From contig CAYZTB010000013.1 of NCBI GenBank assembly GCA_964481195.1, positions 1 to 64,000 of the forward strand: a stretch of DNA of 64,000 nt, in the 5' to 3' direction. Both the position numbers and the translations under genes were made by a program. Positions 8,467 through 15,147 of this stretch are shown here, piece after piece. Every line of letters begins with the position of its first letter. Within the stretch, counting starts at the first letter, position 1. Below the pieces are notes generated by a model. That model made no database searches. It saw only the letters and a list, made by a program, of their open reading frames with translations, and had not been told where the DNA came from. Source of the stretch: Palsa-948 sp964481195. Lineage in GTDB: Bacteria; Bacteroidota; Bacteroidia; Palsa-948.

Positions 8467-8754
8467 TTATTTATACTCTTTTACCCCCTCGGCTTTATGG
8501 TTGAGATTATTTTTGAGATCCTTTATTTTTTCTTCTGCAATTTCTTCTAGTTCTTCTGCTTTATTACGTAAAGCATTTGCTTCCTTTTTAATTTTTTCCT
8601 TCAGGTCTTCTGCCAAATCTTTTGCTCCGTTCACCAGTTTGCTACGTGTTCTGCTTCCTTTATCCGGTGCAAATAAGATTCCTAGTGCTGAGCCTACAAG
8701 CGCTCCAACGATAAGTGCTCCGATTAATTTACCTGTGTCATTTGAATTTTCCAT
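8467..8754 (-). CDS. YtxH domain protein
   Basis: A 95-residue protein with one N-terminal membrane helix, LIGALIVGALVGSALGILFAPDKGS, exactly the YtxH/GvpP-type signature (glycine-rich helix ending FAPDKG). A long, highly charged amphipathic helix rich in Lys and Glu follows (about 40-95). YtxH proteins are small stress-induced membrane proteins in Firmicutes and Bacteroidota with unknown molecular function. It sits between the Lmo0937-type mini-protein and the holin-like gene, a grouping seen in Bacteroidota stress clusters. Confidence 0.85.
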   Translation of the reverse strand: MENSNDTGKLIGALIVGALVGSALGILFAPDKGSRTRSKLVNGAKDLAEDLKEKIKKEANALRNKAEELEEIAEEKIKDLKNNLNHKAEGVKEYK

Positions 8755-8803
8755 GTTATTTTTGTTTTTTAGAATTTAGTTTATTTTTAGATTTCGATTG
8801 TTG

Positions 8804-8959
8804 TTAAAGTGCATTTTTCCCTCTGATAACCCGGAGCAGTATAGCAATGATTGCGATTATGAGAAGAACATGAATTACGCTACCTGCATTATACGCGAAG
8901 AACCCGGCAGCCCATATGATTACAAGAATTATGGCGATGGTGTATAATATGTTGCTCAT
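8804..8959 (-). CDS. Lmo0937/DUF5670-type small membrane protein
   Basis: A 51-residue frame, ATG at 8959 to TAA at 8804. The product is two hydrophobic helices: MSNILYTIAIILVIIWAAGFF, a short turn AYNAGSVIH, then VLLIIAIIAILLRVI and a basic tail RGKNAL. This matches the Lmo0937 family pattern (NLLYTIAVILVIIWLIGF ... HILLVIAIIVILIRLI). The role is unknown, but members are typically stress-induced. It lies between the barrel gene (8986) and ytxH (8754) on the same strand, and its C-terminal helix pair echoes that of the lipoprotein at 3734-4303. Confidence 0.8.
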   Translation of the reverse strand: MSNILYTIAIILVIIWAAGFFAYNAGSVIHVLLIIAIIAILLRVIRGKNAL

Positions 8960-8985
8960 ATTTTTTTGATTGTTTGGTTAATGTG

Positions 8986-9702
8986 TTAGAAGCTGTATCC
9001 AACTGTTACCTGATACCATTTGTTTTTATAACGTGGGGTTGAAGAGGTGCCATCACCGTTATTTTTTGAGATATCCCAACCAAGCCGTCCGCTAAGTATG
9101 ATATGCTTCAGGTTAATATCCACGCCACCTACAACACCAAACATATTCTTACGGATGTTGTCCTGCTTAAATTCCTGTTCCTGAGAATAACTGGTAGCGG
9201 AACTCGTAAATGCATCTTTTTGCTTTATCAGATAAGAGTATTGCGGACCAGCCAGCAGCGTAATAAATTCACTAGGCTTAAGCGCAACTTGAAGTGGAAT
9301 ATCCACGTAAGTGGTGGTTCTTGTAAAACTGTATGTACTTCCCAGGATGGATCCACTTCCTTTAAATCCCTTTTGTGAGAAAAGAACTTCCGGTTGAATG
9401 CCTAGGTATTTTCCGATAGGAATTGCTATAAATCCACCGCCTACAAATCCAAATTTGGAGTTTGCAACAAACTCTTCTCCGTTTTGATCATATACGTTGG
9501 AGTAATTTAATCCGGCTTTCAAGCCAAACCTTAACTCCTCACGATAATCTGTTCCATCCGTTCCATTCGTTCCACCTGTTCCACCTGTTCCGCCTGTTCC
9601 ACCTGTTCCATTCGTACCGTCCGTACCATTCGTGCCATCTTGTGCATAACCGATGCTTATGTACGTCATAAACAGGGCGGCAATTATTGTTAGTTTTTTC
9701 AT
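8986..9702 (-). CDS. outer-membrane beta-barrel protein with Gly-Thr-Asp/Asn repeat
   Basis: A 238-residue protein: signal peptide ending SIGYAQ at about residue 21, then roughly 30 residues of a strict G-T-(N/D/G) triplet repeat, then a PorT/OMP_b-brl_2-type eight-strand barrel beginning RFGLKAGLNYSNVY and ending in the terminal aromatic strand WYQVTVGYSF. The barrel contains the typical GIQPEVLFSQKGFKG and LLAGPQYSYLIKQKD. The repeat region is collagen-like in its spacing of Gly but lacks Pro, and lies at the mature N-terminus. It is transcribed with the stress cluster (27 bp before the Lmo0937 gene, 28 bp after the coiled-coil lipoprotein gene). Confidence 0.8.
   Translation of the reverse strand: MKKLTIIAALFMTYISIGYAQDGTNGTDGTNGTGGTGGTGGTGGTNGTDGTDYREELRFGLKAGLNYSNVYDQNGEEFVANSKFGFVGGGFIAIPIGKYLGIQPEVLFSQKGFKGSGSILGSTYSFTRTTTYVDIPLQVALKPSEFITLLAGPQYSYLIKQKDAFTSSATSYSQEQEFKQDNIRKNMFGVVGGVDINLKHIILSGRLGWDISKNNGDGTSSTPRYKNKWYQVTVGYSF
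9541..9637 (+). repeat. 9-bp-phased tandem repeat encoding Gly-Thr-X
   Basis: On the plus strand the core motif is TTCCACCTG / TTCCATTCG / TTCCATCCG repeated about ten times in 9-bp steps, each unit coding one G-T-X triplet on the minus strand. The central units are nearly identical and the flanks more diverged, typical of slippage-driven length variation within a coding region. Confidence 0.8.
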
Positions 9703-9730
9703 TGTGTTTATTTTATTAATAATTTATTGT

Positions 9731-10171
9731 TTATTTAACATTTTTTTTTGTCAGGTCTTTGAGCGCTTGCCCTAGCGCATCCATATCATGGTTAAACTCG
9801 TCTTTGAATGATTGCCATTTTTCGTTTCCCTCTTCTTTATAGTCTTTTACTCTTACTTTCATTCTTTCATTTTTTTGTTCTAATCCTTCAATTGCATTTT
9901 CATATTTTTCTTTCGCTGACTGTTTCATATTTTTTGCCGACTCTTTTAGTTCAGCAATACTTTTTTCGTTGGCAGTTATTTTTTCATCTGATTCAAGTTT
10001 GAATTTATTGTATTCCTCAATGTAGTCCAACTTCGCTTGTTCCAAATCTTTGGATGCTTGCTCCATTTTTGTTTTTGCCTCATCCACTTTTGTAGCCGAT
10101 GAATTGCAGCTTGTAAGAATCGACCCTGTAGCAAAAGCGATTAGAGTAAAAGTTAATATTGATTTTTTCAT
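9731..10171 (-). CDS. coiled-coil lipoprotein
   Basis: A 146-residue protein with a lipobox ending SILTSC (Cys22), followed by about 120 residues of nearly continuous charged helix (KVDEAKTKMEQASKDLEQAKLDY, then ELKESAKNMKQSAKEKYENA), predicted coiled coil. It lacks aromatic clusters or a globular domain, so it is probably a periplasmic rod anchored to a membrane. Family not recognised beyond similarity to Lpp-like or YtxH-associated coiled-coil lipoproteins. It is the first gene of the run leading down to the AI-2E transporter. The 153-bp gap upstream does not contain a convincing copy of the regulon motif. Confidence 0.65.
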   Translation of the reverse strand: MKKSILTFTLIAFATGSILTSCNSSATKVDEAKTKMEQASKDLEQAKLDYIEEYNKFKLESDEKITANEKSIAELKESAKNMKQSAKEKYENAIEGLEQKNERMKVRVKDYKEEGNEKWQSFKDEFNHDMDALGQALKDLTKKNVK

Positions 10172-10324
10172 TTTGACAAGGTTTTAGTTGCTTAAAATTT
10201 TATTGATTTTTATTGTTTGATGCAAGATGTTATATTTCAGAAATAATTTTTTTGTATTTCTTATTTTGTTTAAGCCTTCCTTATATTTCTTTGATGTTTT
10301 CTATCTATTTTAAAGTGTTAGGAA

Positions 10325-10888
10325 TTAATGAATGGCCAATCCTATTGTTGATACACCGGAGGATAGGTCGAGAAACATTCCCAATCGTTGACTTATATGA
10401 TACTCTGCGCCAATGTGAGCATCGAGGTACAAGCCGTTTGAATTATGATAGGCATATTGCTCACCGTAATATCCATCATCCCAACTAACGCTTCGAAAGG
10501 CAAAGCCCAAAGAGGCGCCTAAGTAAAAATCCCATTTTGGATTTGCTTTCAATAAATCATCAAAATAGTAAGTGCCTTTCGCACCAACAGGAATTACTGT
10601 TTCGCTGTAGGAATAGTACTTGTAAGGATTATTCTTATTGCCCCAGTAATAATGGTTCCTATATGTGTAAAAGGATATAAAGGGTGCGACTGTGAAATTC
10701 TTTGCTACAGAAAATTCATAATTAAGGCTCAGTACCGGCATAGAATGATTGGCATATCTGTAATATCCTGCACCAAGTCCAAGGTTGAGTGTCTTGCCGT
10801 ATTTTTCGCTCGAAGGAGCGTCCTGAGCAGAGCTGTTAACACACATAGTTGTGGCCAGCAGAAATAGTGTCAGAGTAAAAGTTTTCAT
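10325..10888 (-). CDS. outer-membrane beta-barrel protein
   Basis: A 187-residue protein with a signal peptide ending NSSAQD and alternating aromatic strands typical of a small eight-strand barrel: LNLGLGAGYYRYA, VLSLNYEFSVAKNFTVAPFISFYTY, VGAKGTYYFDDLL, WDFYLGASLGFAF, GLYLDAHIGAEYHIS. It ends SGVSTIGLAIH rather than a terminal Phe, but the C-terminal strand is otherwise normal. Similar proteins sit in the outer membrane; ligand unknown. Promoter C (10939-11005) lies directly upstream. Confidence 0.75.
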   Translation of the reverse strand: MKTFTLTLFLLATTMCVNSSAQDAPSSEKYGKTLNLGLGAGYYRYANHSMPVLSLNYEFSVAKNFTVAPFISFYTYRNHYYWGNKNNPYKYYSYSETVIPVGAKGTYYFDDLLKANPKWDFYLGASLGFAFRSVSWDDGYYGEQYAYHNSNGLYLDAHIGAEYHISQRLGMFLDLSSGVSTIGLAIH

Positions 10889-10938
10889 ATTTATTTATTT
10901 TGTTAATCTAGTTGTTGATTGCATTAATAATAACAAAG

Positions 10939-11005
10939 CGAAGATGGTTGTTTCCCGATTCTAAACCTTTGCACTATTCATGAAATAAGTTACATAATTC
11001 ACATG
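10939..11005 (-). promoter_or_regulatory. stress-regulon promoter C (outer-membrane barrel)
   Basis: Minus strand: upstream TGTGAAT-NN- then distal TGTAA at 10994-10990, proximal TGCAA at 10973-10969 (21 bp apart), 22-bp gap, -7-like CATCTTCG at 10946-10939. The start codon at 10888 is 50 bp beyond. Confidence 0.7.
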
Positions 11006-11120
11006 CATCCGGTATGCATATGATGAGAGAGGCTAGGTCAGTAGGGTGCAAGCAGCAATCTGGCTTCCGTAAAGTCGGTAGTGGTTGCAATTGTTTTTGA
11101 CTAAAGGATTCGATAGTGTT

Positions 11121-11546
11121 TTAAAAATCTCCTAAACATTTTATATAATCAACAAGCCATTTTCTAAACCAGGGTATGTTTTTTAAAATGATAGAATGGC
11201 CATTTAGAATTTTCTGGTCGATCAAAAAATAAAAATGCCCCAACCGGCCATAAATTTCTTGATATCCATTTTCTTCTAAGATTTTACATGCATTGCCATC
11301 ACTTTGTTTGGGAATCCATTTTGAAAATTTTAAAAGATATTGTGCGTACTCAGGGATGTTTATTGGCCATTGAAGTGCTTTAAACAAGTCTGGTGCAAGT
11401 TTTTGCTCACCCAATATCTTTGCTTTGTATAAGGATGTAATTAGATACCCTTTAAACTTTTCATCAACCTTGGTTTTTTCAATCAGTTTATTAATTACAA
11501 CTTCGGAAGCAGTGATAATTTTCATTTCCATTGTTCCAGTTTCCAT
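11121..11546 (-). CDS. stand-alone protein resembling the N-terminal domain of a phosphatidylserine-decarboxylase-related family
   Basis: A 141-residue soluble protein with no signal peptide. The stretches ALQWPINIPEYAQYLLKFSKWIPKQS, QEIYGRLGHFYFLIDQ and NIPWFRKWLVDYIKCLGDF resemble the N-terminal domain (PF12588 type) that precedes the catalytic region of some phosphatidylserine-decarboxylase-like proteins. The catalytic domain itself is absent, so no decarboxylase activity is implied. The start could be the ATG at 11546 or in-frame ATGs at 11531 or 11525. It follows the 50-residue ORF at 11557 by 10 bp and shares its promoter D. The family assignment is from memory of sequence pattern and is moderate. 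Confidence 0.5.
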   Translation of the reverse strand: METGTMEMKIITASEVVINKLIEKTKVDEKFKGYLITSLYKAKILGEQKLAPDLFKALQWPINIPEYAQYLLKFSKWIPKQSDGNACKILEENGYQEIYGRLGHFYFLIDQKILNGHSIILKNIPWFRKWLVDYIKCLGDF

Positions 11547-11556
11547 ATTTATTAAG

Positions 11557-11709
11557 TTATGAAGGAATGCTCGCTGCTGGTTTATGTTTCATTTCTTCCA
11601 TCATAGCATCTACATCAACACCCCAGGCTTTTACTATAACCATCGCCAATTTTGCACCCGAACGAAAAAAATGGCAAAGCTGACGGTTGATTATAATGTC
11701 TTTTTTCAT
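11557..11709 (-). CDS. small hypothetical protein (50 aa)
   Basis: ATG at 11709 to TAA at 11557. The product starts MKKDIIINRQLCHFFRSGAK, has an amphipathic middle (LAMVIVKAWGVDVDAMMEEM) and ends SIPS. No family recognised. Its support is positional: it lies 38 bp beyond the -7-like element of promoter D and 10 bp before the next gene on the same strand, exactly where the first gene of a transcript belongs. Confidence 0.45.
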   Translation of the reverse strand: MKKDIIINRQLCHFFRSGAKLAMVIVKAWGVDVDAMMEEMKHKPAASIPS

Positions 11710-11746
11710 GAAATTTTTTTACAATTGCTGGTTGTTTAATCATAGA

Positions 11747-11815
11747 CTAGGATAATACGTTTAGGCTATTCATGCCTTACACAATTTTATGAATAAGTTA
11801 CATGAATCATACACA
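11747..11815 (-). promoter_or_regulatory. stress-regulon promoter D
   Basis: Minus strand: distal TGTAA at 11802-11798, proximal TGTAA at 11781-11777, 21 bp apart, then 22 bp to a -7-like TATCCTAG at 11754-11747. The upstream ATGATTCA half replaces TGTGAAT. It serves the genes at 11709 and 11546. Confidence 0.65.
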
Positions 11816-11828
11816 CTTTCATTGCAAT

Positions 11829-12431
11829 TCATTTTTTGATGTCAGTTGTGGATTGATCTAGTTTTCTATGAACTGTTCTGAAGAGAATCACATTAACTCC
11901 GCTGAAGATCAACAGAACTCCCAAGGCTAAAAAAGCTTTATTTAATTCCAAGGAACTAGATAGGATCAAGATGGATCCTAGCCCAATAAGGAATCCTATA
12001 ATTAGTCTGAATAAATCTACCTGCAAGCGGATACTTTCTCTTAGTATTAATATTTGAAGGCAAAAAATAATCTCTGTGACACCATAGTATATTAAAAAAA
12101 AGATTGTCACATTTGAAAATTGCTCCATGTTTTTTGCAAAAAAAATAACAGCAAGTCCATACAAAAGCATCCCGCCAGCATGAAGTCCGTGATACATCAG
12201 TGGTATCTGAAATTTTTTGCTTTTATAAGAGGTTACAAAAGCAAAGACAGCGCTCAGGAACATTCCAGTAGCCACTAAATACTTAACCAATGGAGATGAA
12301 TTGTGTGCTAACAGAAAAAGAAATATCCCTGTTGCAATTATGATTATTCCATATGCTACCAGCGAGTGATATCTGCTTAAGGAGGGGCTGTTTTTTTTAG
12401 GAACACTGTGCTCTAAGGTTTCGTTTGCCAT
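11829..12431 (-). CDS. HdeD/DUF308-like six-helix membrane protein
   Basis: A 200-residue protein with six hydrophobic helices arranged in short pairs: YHSLVAYGIIIIATGIFLFLLA, LVKYLVATGMFLSAVFAFVTSY, GLHAGGMLLYGLAVIFFA, VTIFFLIYYGVTEIIFCLQIL, LFRLIIGFLIGLGSILILSSS and AFLALGVLLIFSGVNVILF. The repeated G-hydrophobic architecture resembles HdeD/DUF308 acid-stress membrane proteins. Both ends are hydrophilic. Promoter E lies directly upstream, matching a stress role. Confidence 0.65.
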   Translation of the reverse strand: MANETLEHSVPKKNSPSLSRYHSLVAYGIIIIATGIFLFLLAHNSSPLVKYLVATGMFLSAVFAFVTSYKSKKFQIPLMYHGLHAGGMLLYGLAVIFFAKNMEQFSNVTIFFLIYYGVTEIIFCLQILILRESIRLQVDLFRLIIGFLIGLGSILILSSSLELNKAFLALGVLLIFSGVNVILFRTVHRKLDQSTTDIKK

Positions 12432-12468
12432 GATAAGAATATTAAATACTGTTTAGATTTTTAGAATA

Positions 12469-12535
12469 TGAAGATGCTGCAATTAAATTTTAAAGTCATT
12501 ACACAATTGGGAGAATATCTTACATCATTCACATG
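12469..12535 (-). promoter_or_regulatory. stress-regulon promoter E (HdeD-like)
   Basis: Minus strand: TGTGAATG then distal TGTAA at 12524-12520, proximal TGTAA at 12503-12499 (21 bp), 22-bp gap, -7-like CATCTTCA at 12476-12469; start codon at 12431. Confidence 0.7.
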
Positions 12536-12609
12536 TGGGGAATCGCTGACCGGTAAATATTTTTATCCAAAGGATAGTGGAAGTAATCAGGCTTGCCGAA
12601 AAGTGCGAC

Positions 12610-12865
12610 TCAAAATCTATAATATAGGGCTGTTTCTCCTCTAAAGTTCAGCTCTTGAAATTTTTTGTATGCTGCATATCCGCCAGTAGGTTTAAACTGA
12701 TTCGCTTTACAATAACAAGCTCAATTCCAAATCCTACTCCGTTGTTAAAGTATTGTTTTGTTATAGTTTGTAGTTGGGGTTCTGTTTAAGAAGGATAAGG
12801 ATGGTAGATGTGTGTGTTGTATGAATTATAATAGAAATGGTTCCTTTGGTATAAGTATAAATTTG
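12610..12865 (-). pseudogene. decayed C-terminal end of an outer-membrane barrel gene
   Basis: No long frame survives here, but minus-strand translation gives pieces of one barrel protein. One frame reads KQYFNNGVGFGIELVIVKRISLNL; a one-base shift then gives GGYAAYKKFQELNFRGETALYYRF followed by a stop at 12612-12610. The final strand with terminal Phe is the standard barrel end, and the join is exactly where the frame breaks. An in-frame stop also occurs further upstream near HPYPS. The 5' part is gone or unrecognisable. This explains most of the otherwise empty gap between 12536 and 12870. Confidence 0.7.
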
Positions 12866-12870
12866 ATATT

Positions 12871-13086
12871 TTATTTCTGCCCCTGAGCCTTTGCTGAAGT
12901 ATTTTTTTTATCAGCTACCGGAACTTCGGGATCATGCGGATGTTCTCTTGGAATTTGTTCCGGGGGAGGGTCTTCTTTACCGTGAGGGTGTTTCCGGGGT
13001 ACTTGTTCTTTATGCTTAGTTGGTTCTTTTGGAGTGTCTTTTTTACTAGGAGTGATTCCTGGTTTGTTTTTTTCGTTTGTCATCAT
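12871..13086 (-). CDS. proline-rich hydrophilic small protein
   Basis: A 71-residue, extremely hydrophilic protein dominated by Lys, Pro, Glu and His, with an internal near-repeat (QVPRKHPHGKEDPPPE and QIPREHPHDPEVP). There is no signal peptide, membrane helix or globular pattern, so it is probably disordered. Family not recognised. It lies 19 bp after the lipoprotein gene ending at 13106 on the same strand, so it is likely the second gene behind promoter F. Confidence 0.55.
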   Translation of the reverse strand: MMTNEKNKPGITPSKKDTPKEPTKHKEQVPRKHPHGKEDPPPEQIPREHPHDPEVPVADKKNTSAKAQGQK

Positions 13087-13105
13087 GGTTTATTTTTTAG
13101 TTACT

Positions 13106-13531
13106 TTATCGCTGAACAAAATGCAACTCGATTTTTTCATTACTATTTTTAAGCCACATTTCATCTTCTTTTAATTTAAGTATGCTGTAAACGCCATCTG
13201 CATTATTGTCATCAAAGTCAAATGATATTTTTTCTTTGTTGCTTACAAACACCCACGTTCCCGTTGTTGTAAAATCATAGGTTGTTCCAAATAGCTTGTA
13301 CTTAGCTGTTAGGCTAGCATTTCCACCTTTAGTCAGGTCGAGTTCGTATTTAGTATAATCGTAGGTTACGTCTTTTCCTTCATCGAAGGCTTGACCTACT
13401 TTCCAGTTGTTTGCCACTCGTTCTGCTTTTGAATGAAAGTCAATCATTGGACCATCGGGATATTTTTTGCATGCAGTAAAGGATAGTGCTACAACAACTA
13501 ATATTGATGATAATTTTTTACCAGTTTTCAT
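13106..13531 (-). CDS. lipocalin-like lipoprotein
   Basis: A 141-residue protein with a lipobox ending ALSFTAC (Cys21). The mature part has the short alternating strands of small lipocalin-like Bacteroidota lipoproteins: NNWKVGQAFDEGKDVTYDYTKYELDLTKGGNASLTAKYKLFGT, then TTGTWVFVSNKEKISFDFDDN and the closing EIELHF-like strand (KIELHFVQR). Such proteins are lipid-anchored beta-sandwiches or half barrels of unknown ligand. Promoter F (13560-13625) is directly upstream. Confidence 0.65.
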   Translation of the reverse strand: MKTGKKLSSILVVVALSFTACKKYPDGPMIDFHSKAERVANNWKVGQAFDEGKDVTYDYTKYELDLTKGGNASLTAKYKLFGTTYDFTTTGTWVFVSNKEKISFDFDDNNADGVYSILKLKEDEMWLKNSNEKIELHFVQR

Positions 13532-13559
13532 AATTTTTTTTTGTTAATTGTTTAATATT

Positions 13560-13625
13560 CAAAGTTGAGGGAGTTGCCACTTAGAAGTGTTACACTTTTG
13601 CTGAATTATCTTATATATATCCTTT
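13560..13625 (-). promoter_or_regulatory. stress-regulon promoter F (lipocalin-like lipoprotein)
   Basis: Minus strand: distal TATAA at 13615-13611, proximal TGTAA at 13594-13590 (21 bp), 22-bp gap, -7-like CAACTTTG at 13567-13560; start codon at 13531. Confidence 0.65.
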
Positions 13626-13708
13626 AGCTAATTTATTATTAAAGTGAGGAAATAAAAAAAACACCCCGCAATATGGCAGGATGGATTTAAATGAAATTGT
13701 TTCTTGTA

Positions 13709-14368
13709 TTATTTATTACTTAAAGGGTTAAGCGCGGGCTTTAACATTTTATCTTCTTTTAATTTTAAAACAATTAGCTTGCTGAATTCTTTCGAAAATT
13801 TATCTATTCCAGCAGGATTATAGGTTTTTGACTGAGCTGACCAAATTAATTGTTCTGTAACAGCATCGTAAAGATTTGTTTCTATAAAATATGTTTTATC
13901 CTGCTCATAATACCCAGGGCTATAGGCAGATGGATACCAATAAGAGTAATATCCCCAAAAATCAGCATAGTACGCATACCTTGGGAATGGTGAGTAAGGG
14001 TAAGCTCCATTCGAGATATAGCGCGATTCTGTTTCCTTGCGAATGAGTGAAACAGTGAGAATAGCTTCCGCTTTTTTATTTTTCATTCTGTTCATTATGT
14101 TTTCTTTTGAAATAGAATCCATTTTTATACCAGGAGGAAATTCATCCAGACTTTTATAGGCTGTAATTCCTTGTTTGATGAATTCAGTCGCAATGTCATT
14201 TTCGACCGTTGCTCTTACTATATTGTTAGACGTTAAGGATGCAACAAATACGCTGTTGTAAGTTTTCTCTGTTTGTAGTTGTTTTTTCCAGGTACCTGTA
14301 ATTTTAGTACTGTTCATGCAGGAAGTAAAAACCGAAATTGCCAAAACAGAGATAAATATTTTTTTCAT
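13709..14368 (-). CDS. DUF4136-like lipoprotein
   Basis: A 219-residue protein with a lipobox ending SVFTSC (Cys17). The mature domain begins TKITGTWKKQLQTEKTYNSVFVASL and includes ATEFIKQGITAYKSLDEFPP and KAEAILTVSLIRKETESRYI, a pattern of DUF4136-like and related envelope lipoproteins that sense or bind unknown partners. A Tyr/Pro-rich insertion (about 125-160) contains many aromatic residues. It ends in the basic strand LIVLKLKEDKMLKP. It follows the truncated metal-binding-domain gene (14416) by 47 bp on the same strand and would share promoter G. Confidence 0.6.
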   Translation of the reverse strand: MKKIFISVLAISVFTSCMNSTKITGTWKKQLQTEKTYNSVFVASLTSNNIVRATVENDIATEFIKQGITAYKSLDEFPPGIKMDSISKENIMNRMKNKKAEAILTVSLIRKETESRYISNGAYPYSPFPRYAYYADFWGYYSYWYPSAYSPGYYEQDKTYFIETNLYDAVTEQLIWSAQSKTYNPAGIDKFSKEFSKLIVLKLKEDKMLKPALNPLSNK

Positions 14369-14415
14369 AGATTTTATTTTATAGAATTAGCATTTATCTT
14401 TATCATACCTGAGTT

Positions 14416-14604
14416 TTATTCGGGACATTTACCAAGCTTATTCATTTGCACTTCAGGATGCATGCTACACGTGTAAATTACCGAATCCATAAATGCTTCT
14501 TTTCTTTCCTGGTTACTTTTATGCTGAGCTTCTTCCTGAGCGAAAGAAATAATGGTCCCTGCTATAAAAAAAATAATCATTGTAATTGATTTTTCAATTT
14601 TCAT
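14416..14604 (-). pseudogene. heavy-metal-binding (HMBD) domain protein, truncated
   Basis: A 62-residue frame: signal peptide ending IISFAQ, a charged linker, then the start of an HMBD domain, YTCSMHPEVQMNKLGKCPE. The family continues KCP-CGM-L, but here a TAA stop falls right after KCPE. In the same frame beyond the stop the sequence reads NSGMIKI, a recognisable remnant of the CGM end. The domain has therefore lost the second half of its metal site. HMBD domains occur in copper efflux proteins and in secreted copper-binding stubs. It retains promoter G, so the truncated peptide may still be made. Confidence 0.65.
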
Positions 14605-14624
14605 TGTATTAAATTATTAATAAA

Positions 14625-14690
14625 CAAAAGTGCAAGTATTCAATTTCTAAAATATTACATATGTAGAGAAATAACTTTCATCTATCACAT
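14625..14690 (-). promoter_or_regulatory. stress-regulon promoter G
   Basis: Minus strand: TGTGATAGA then distal box TGAAA at 14680-14676, proximal TGTAA at 14659-14655, 21 bp apart, 22-bp gap, -7-like CACTTTTG at 14632-14625; the next start codon is at 14604, giving a very short leader. Confidence 0.6.
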
Positions 14691-14703
14691 CTTTAATGAA
14701 CGT

Positions 14704-14890
14704 TCAAGATTTTTTTATCAGCATATCGCGGAGCGATTCGCAATAGTTGCTTAAGGCTTGGATATTAATGCCTGGATTATTTTTATTAGGAATAGTAACA
14801 GGCATTTCATTAAATAATTCCGATAGCGCATTACACGCTTCGCGTATTTTTGGAGATAGTTAAATATTCTTTGCGTTTAAGTCTTTTAAC
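14704..14890 (-). pseudogene. remnant of a small unidentified gene
   Basis: Minus-strand translation reads REQLKDLNAKNI, then an in-frame stop (TAA), then SPKIREACNALSELFNEMPV and further sequence ending ESLRDMLIKKS with a stop at 14706-14704. The composition is that of a helical protein, but there is no start codon and the frame is interrupted. I do not recognise the family. It fills most of the 318-bp gap between promoter G and the next small gene. Confidence 0.35.
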
Positions 14891-14922
14891 TGTTCCCGTA
14901 ATTATAATTTTGTTTTAAGTAT

Positions 14923-15048
14923 TTACTTTAAATGAGAGGCTAACCCAATCCCAATTGTGAGAAGTATCGCAACTAGAACAATAATGATTGTTGATTTGAT
15001 GCTTAAATCCAATTTAGGCGAAGTGTTTTTGTTCTGCATCTGTTGCAT
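14923..15048 (-). CDS. small single-helix membrane protein (41 aa)
   Basis: ATG at 15048 to TAA at 14923. The product has a polar N-terminus (MQQMQNKNTSPKLDLSIKS), one strong membrane helix TIIIVLVAILLTIGIGLAS, and ends HLK. No family recognised. Reading frame, start, clean helix and fit between neighbouring minus-strand genes all support translation. An internal ATG at residue 4 is an alternative start. Confidence 0.5.
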   Translation of the reverse strand: MQQMQNKNTSPKLDLSIKSTIIIVLVAILLTIGIGLASHLK

Positions 15049-15147
15049 CCTAGATACCGATGTTATTATGATTATCTCACAGAAAGCTCTCTGTACATTC
15101 CAAGTAAATACGAAGAATGAACAGAGAGATTTTCTTTTTTATTAATT

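Noticed and set aside
9541..9637. Tandem repeat considered as a minisatellite without function
   Set aside because: It is in frame and codes a consistent G-T-X repeat.
9462..9671. Plus-strand frame rich in Phe-His-Leu
   Set aside because: It is the antisense reading of the Gly-Thr-X repeat.
10200..10300. Possible further regulon site upstream of the lipoprotein gene at 10171
   Set aside because: A CATCTTGC octamer and TTGTA-like box can be found, but the distal box is missing.
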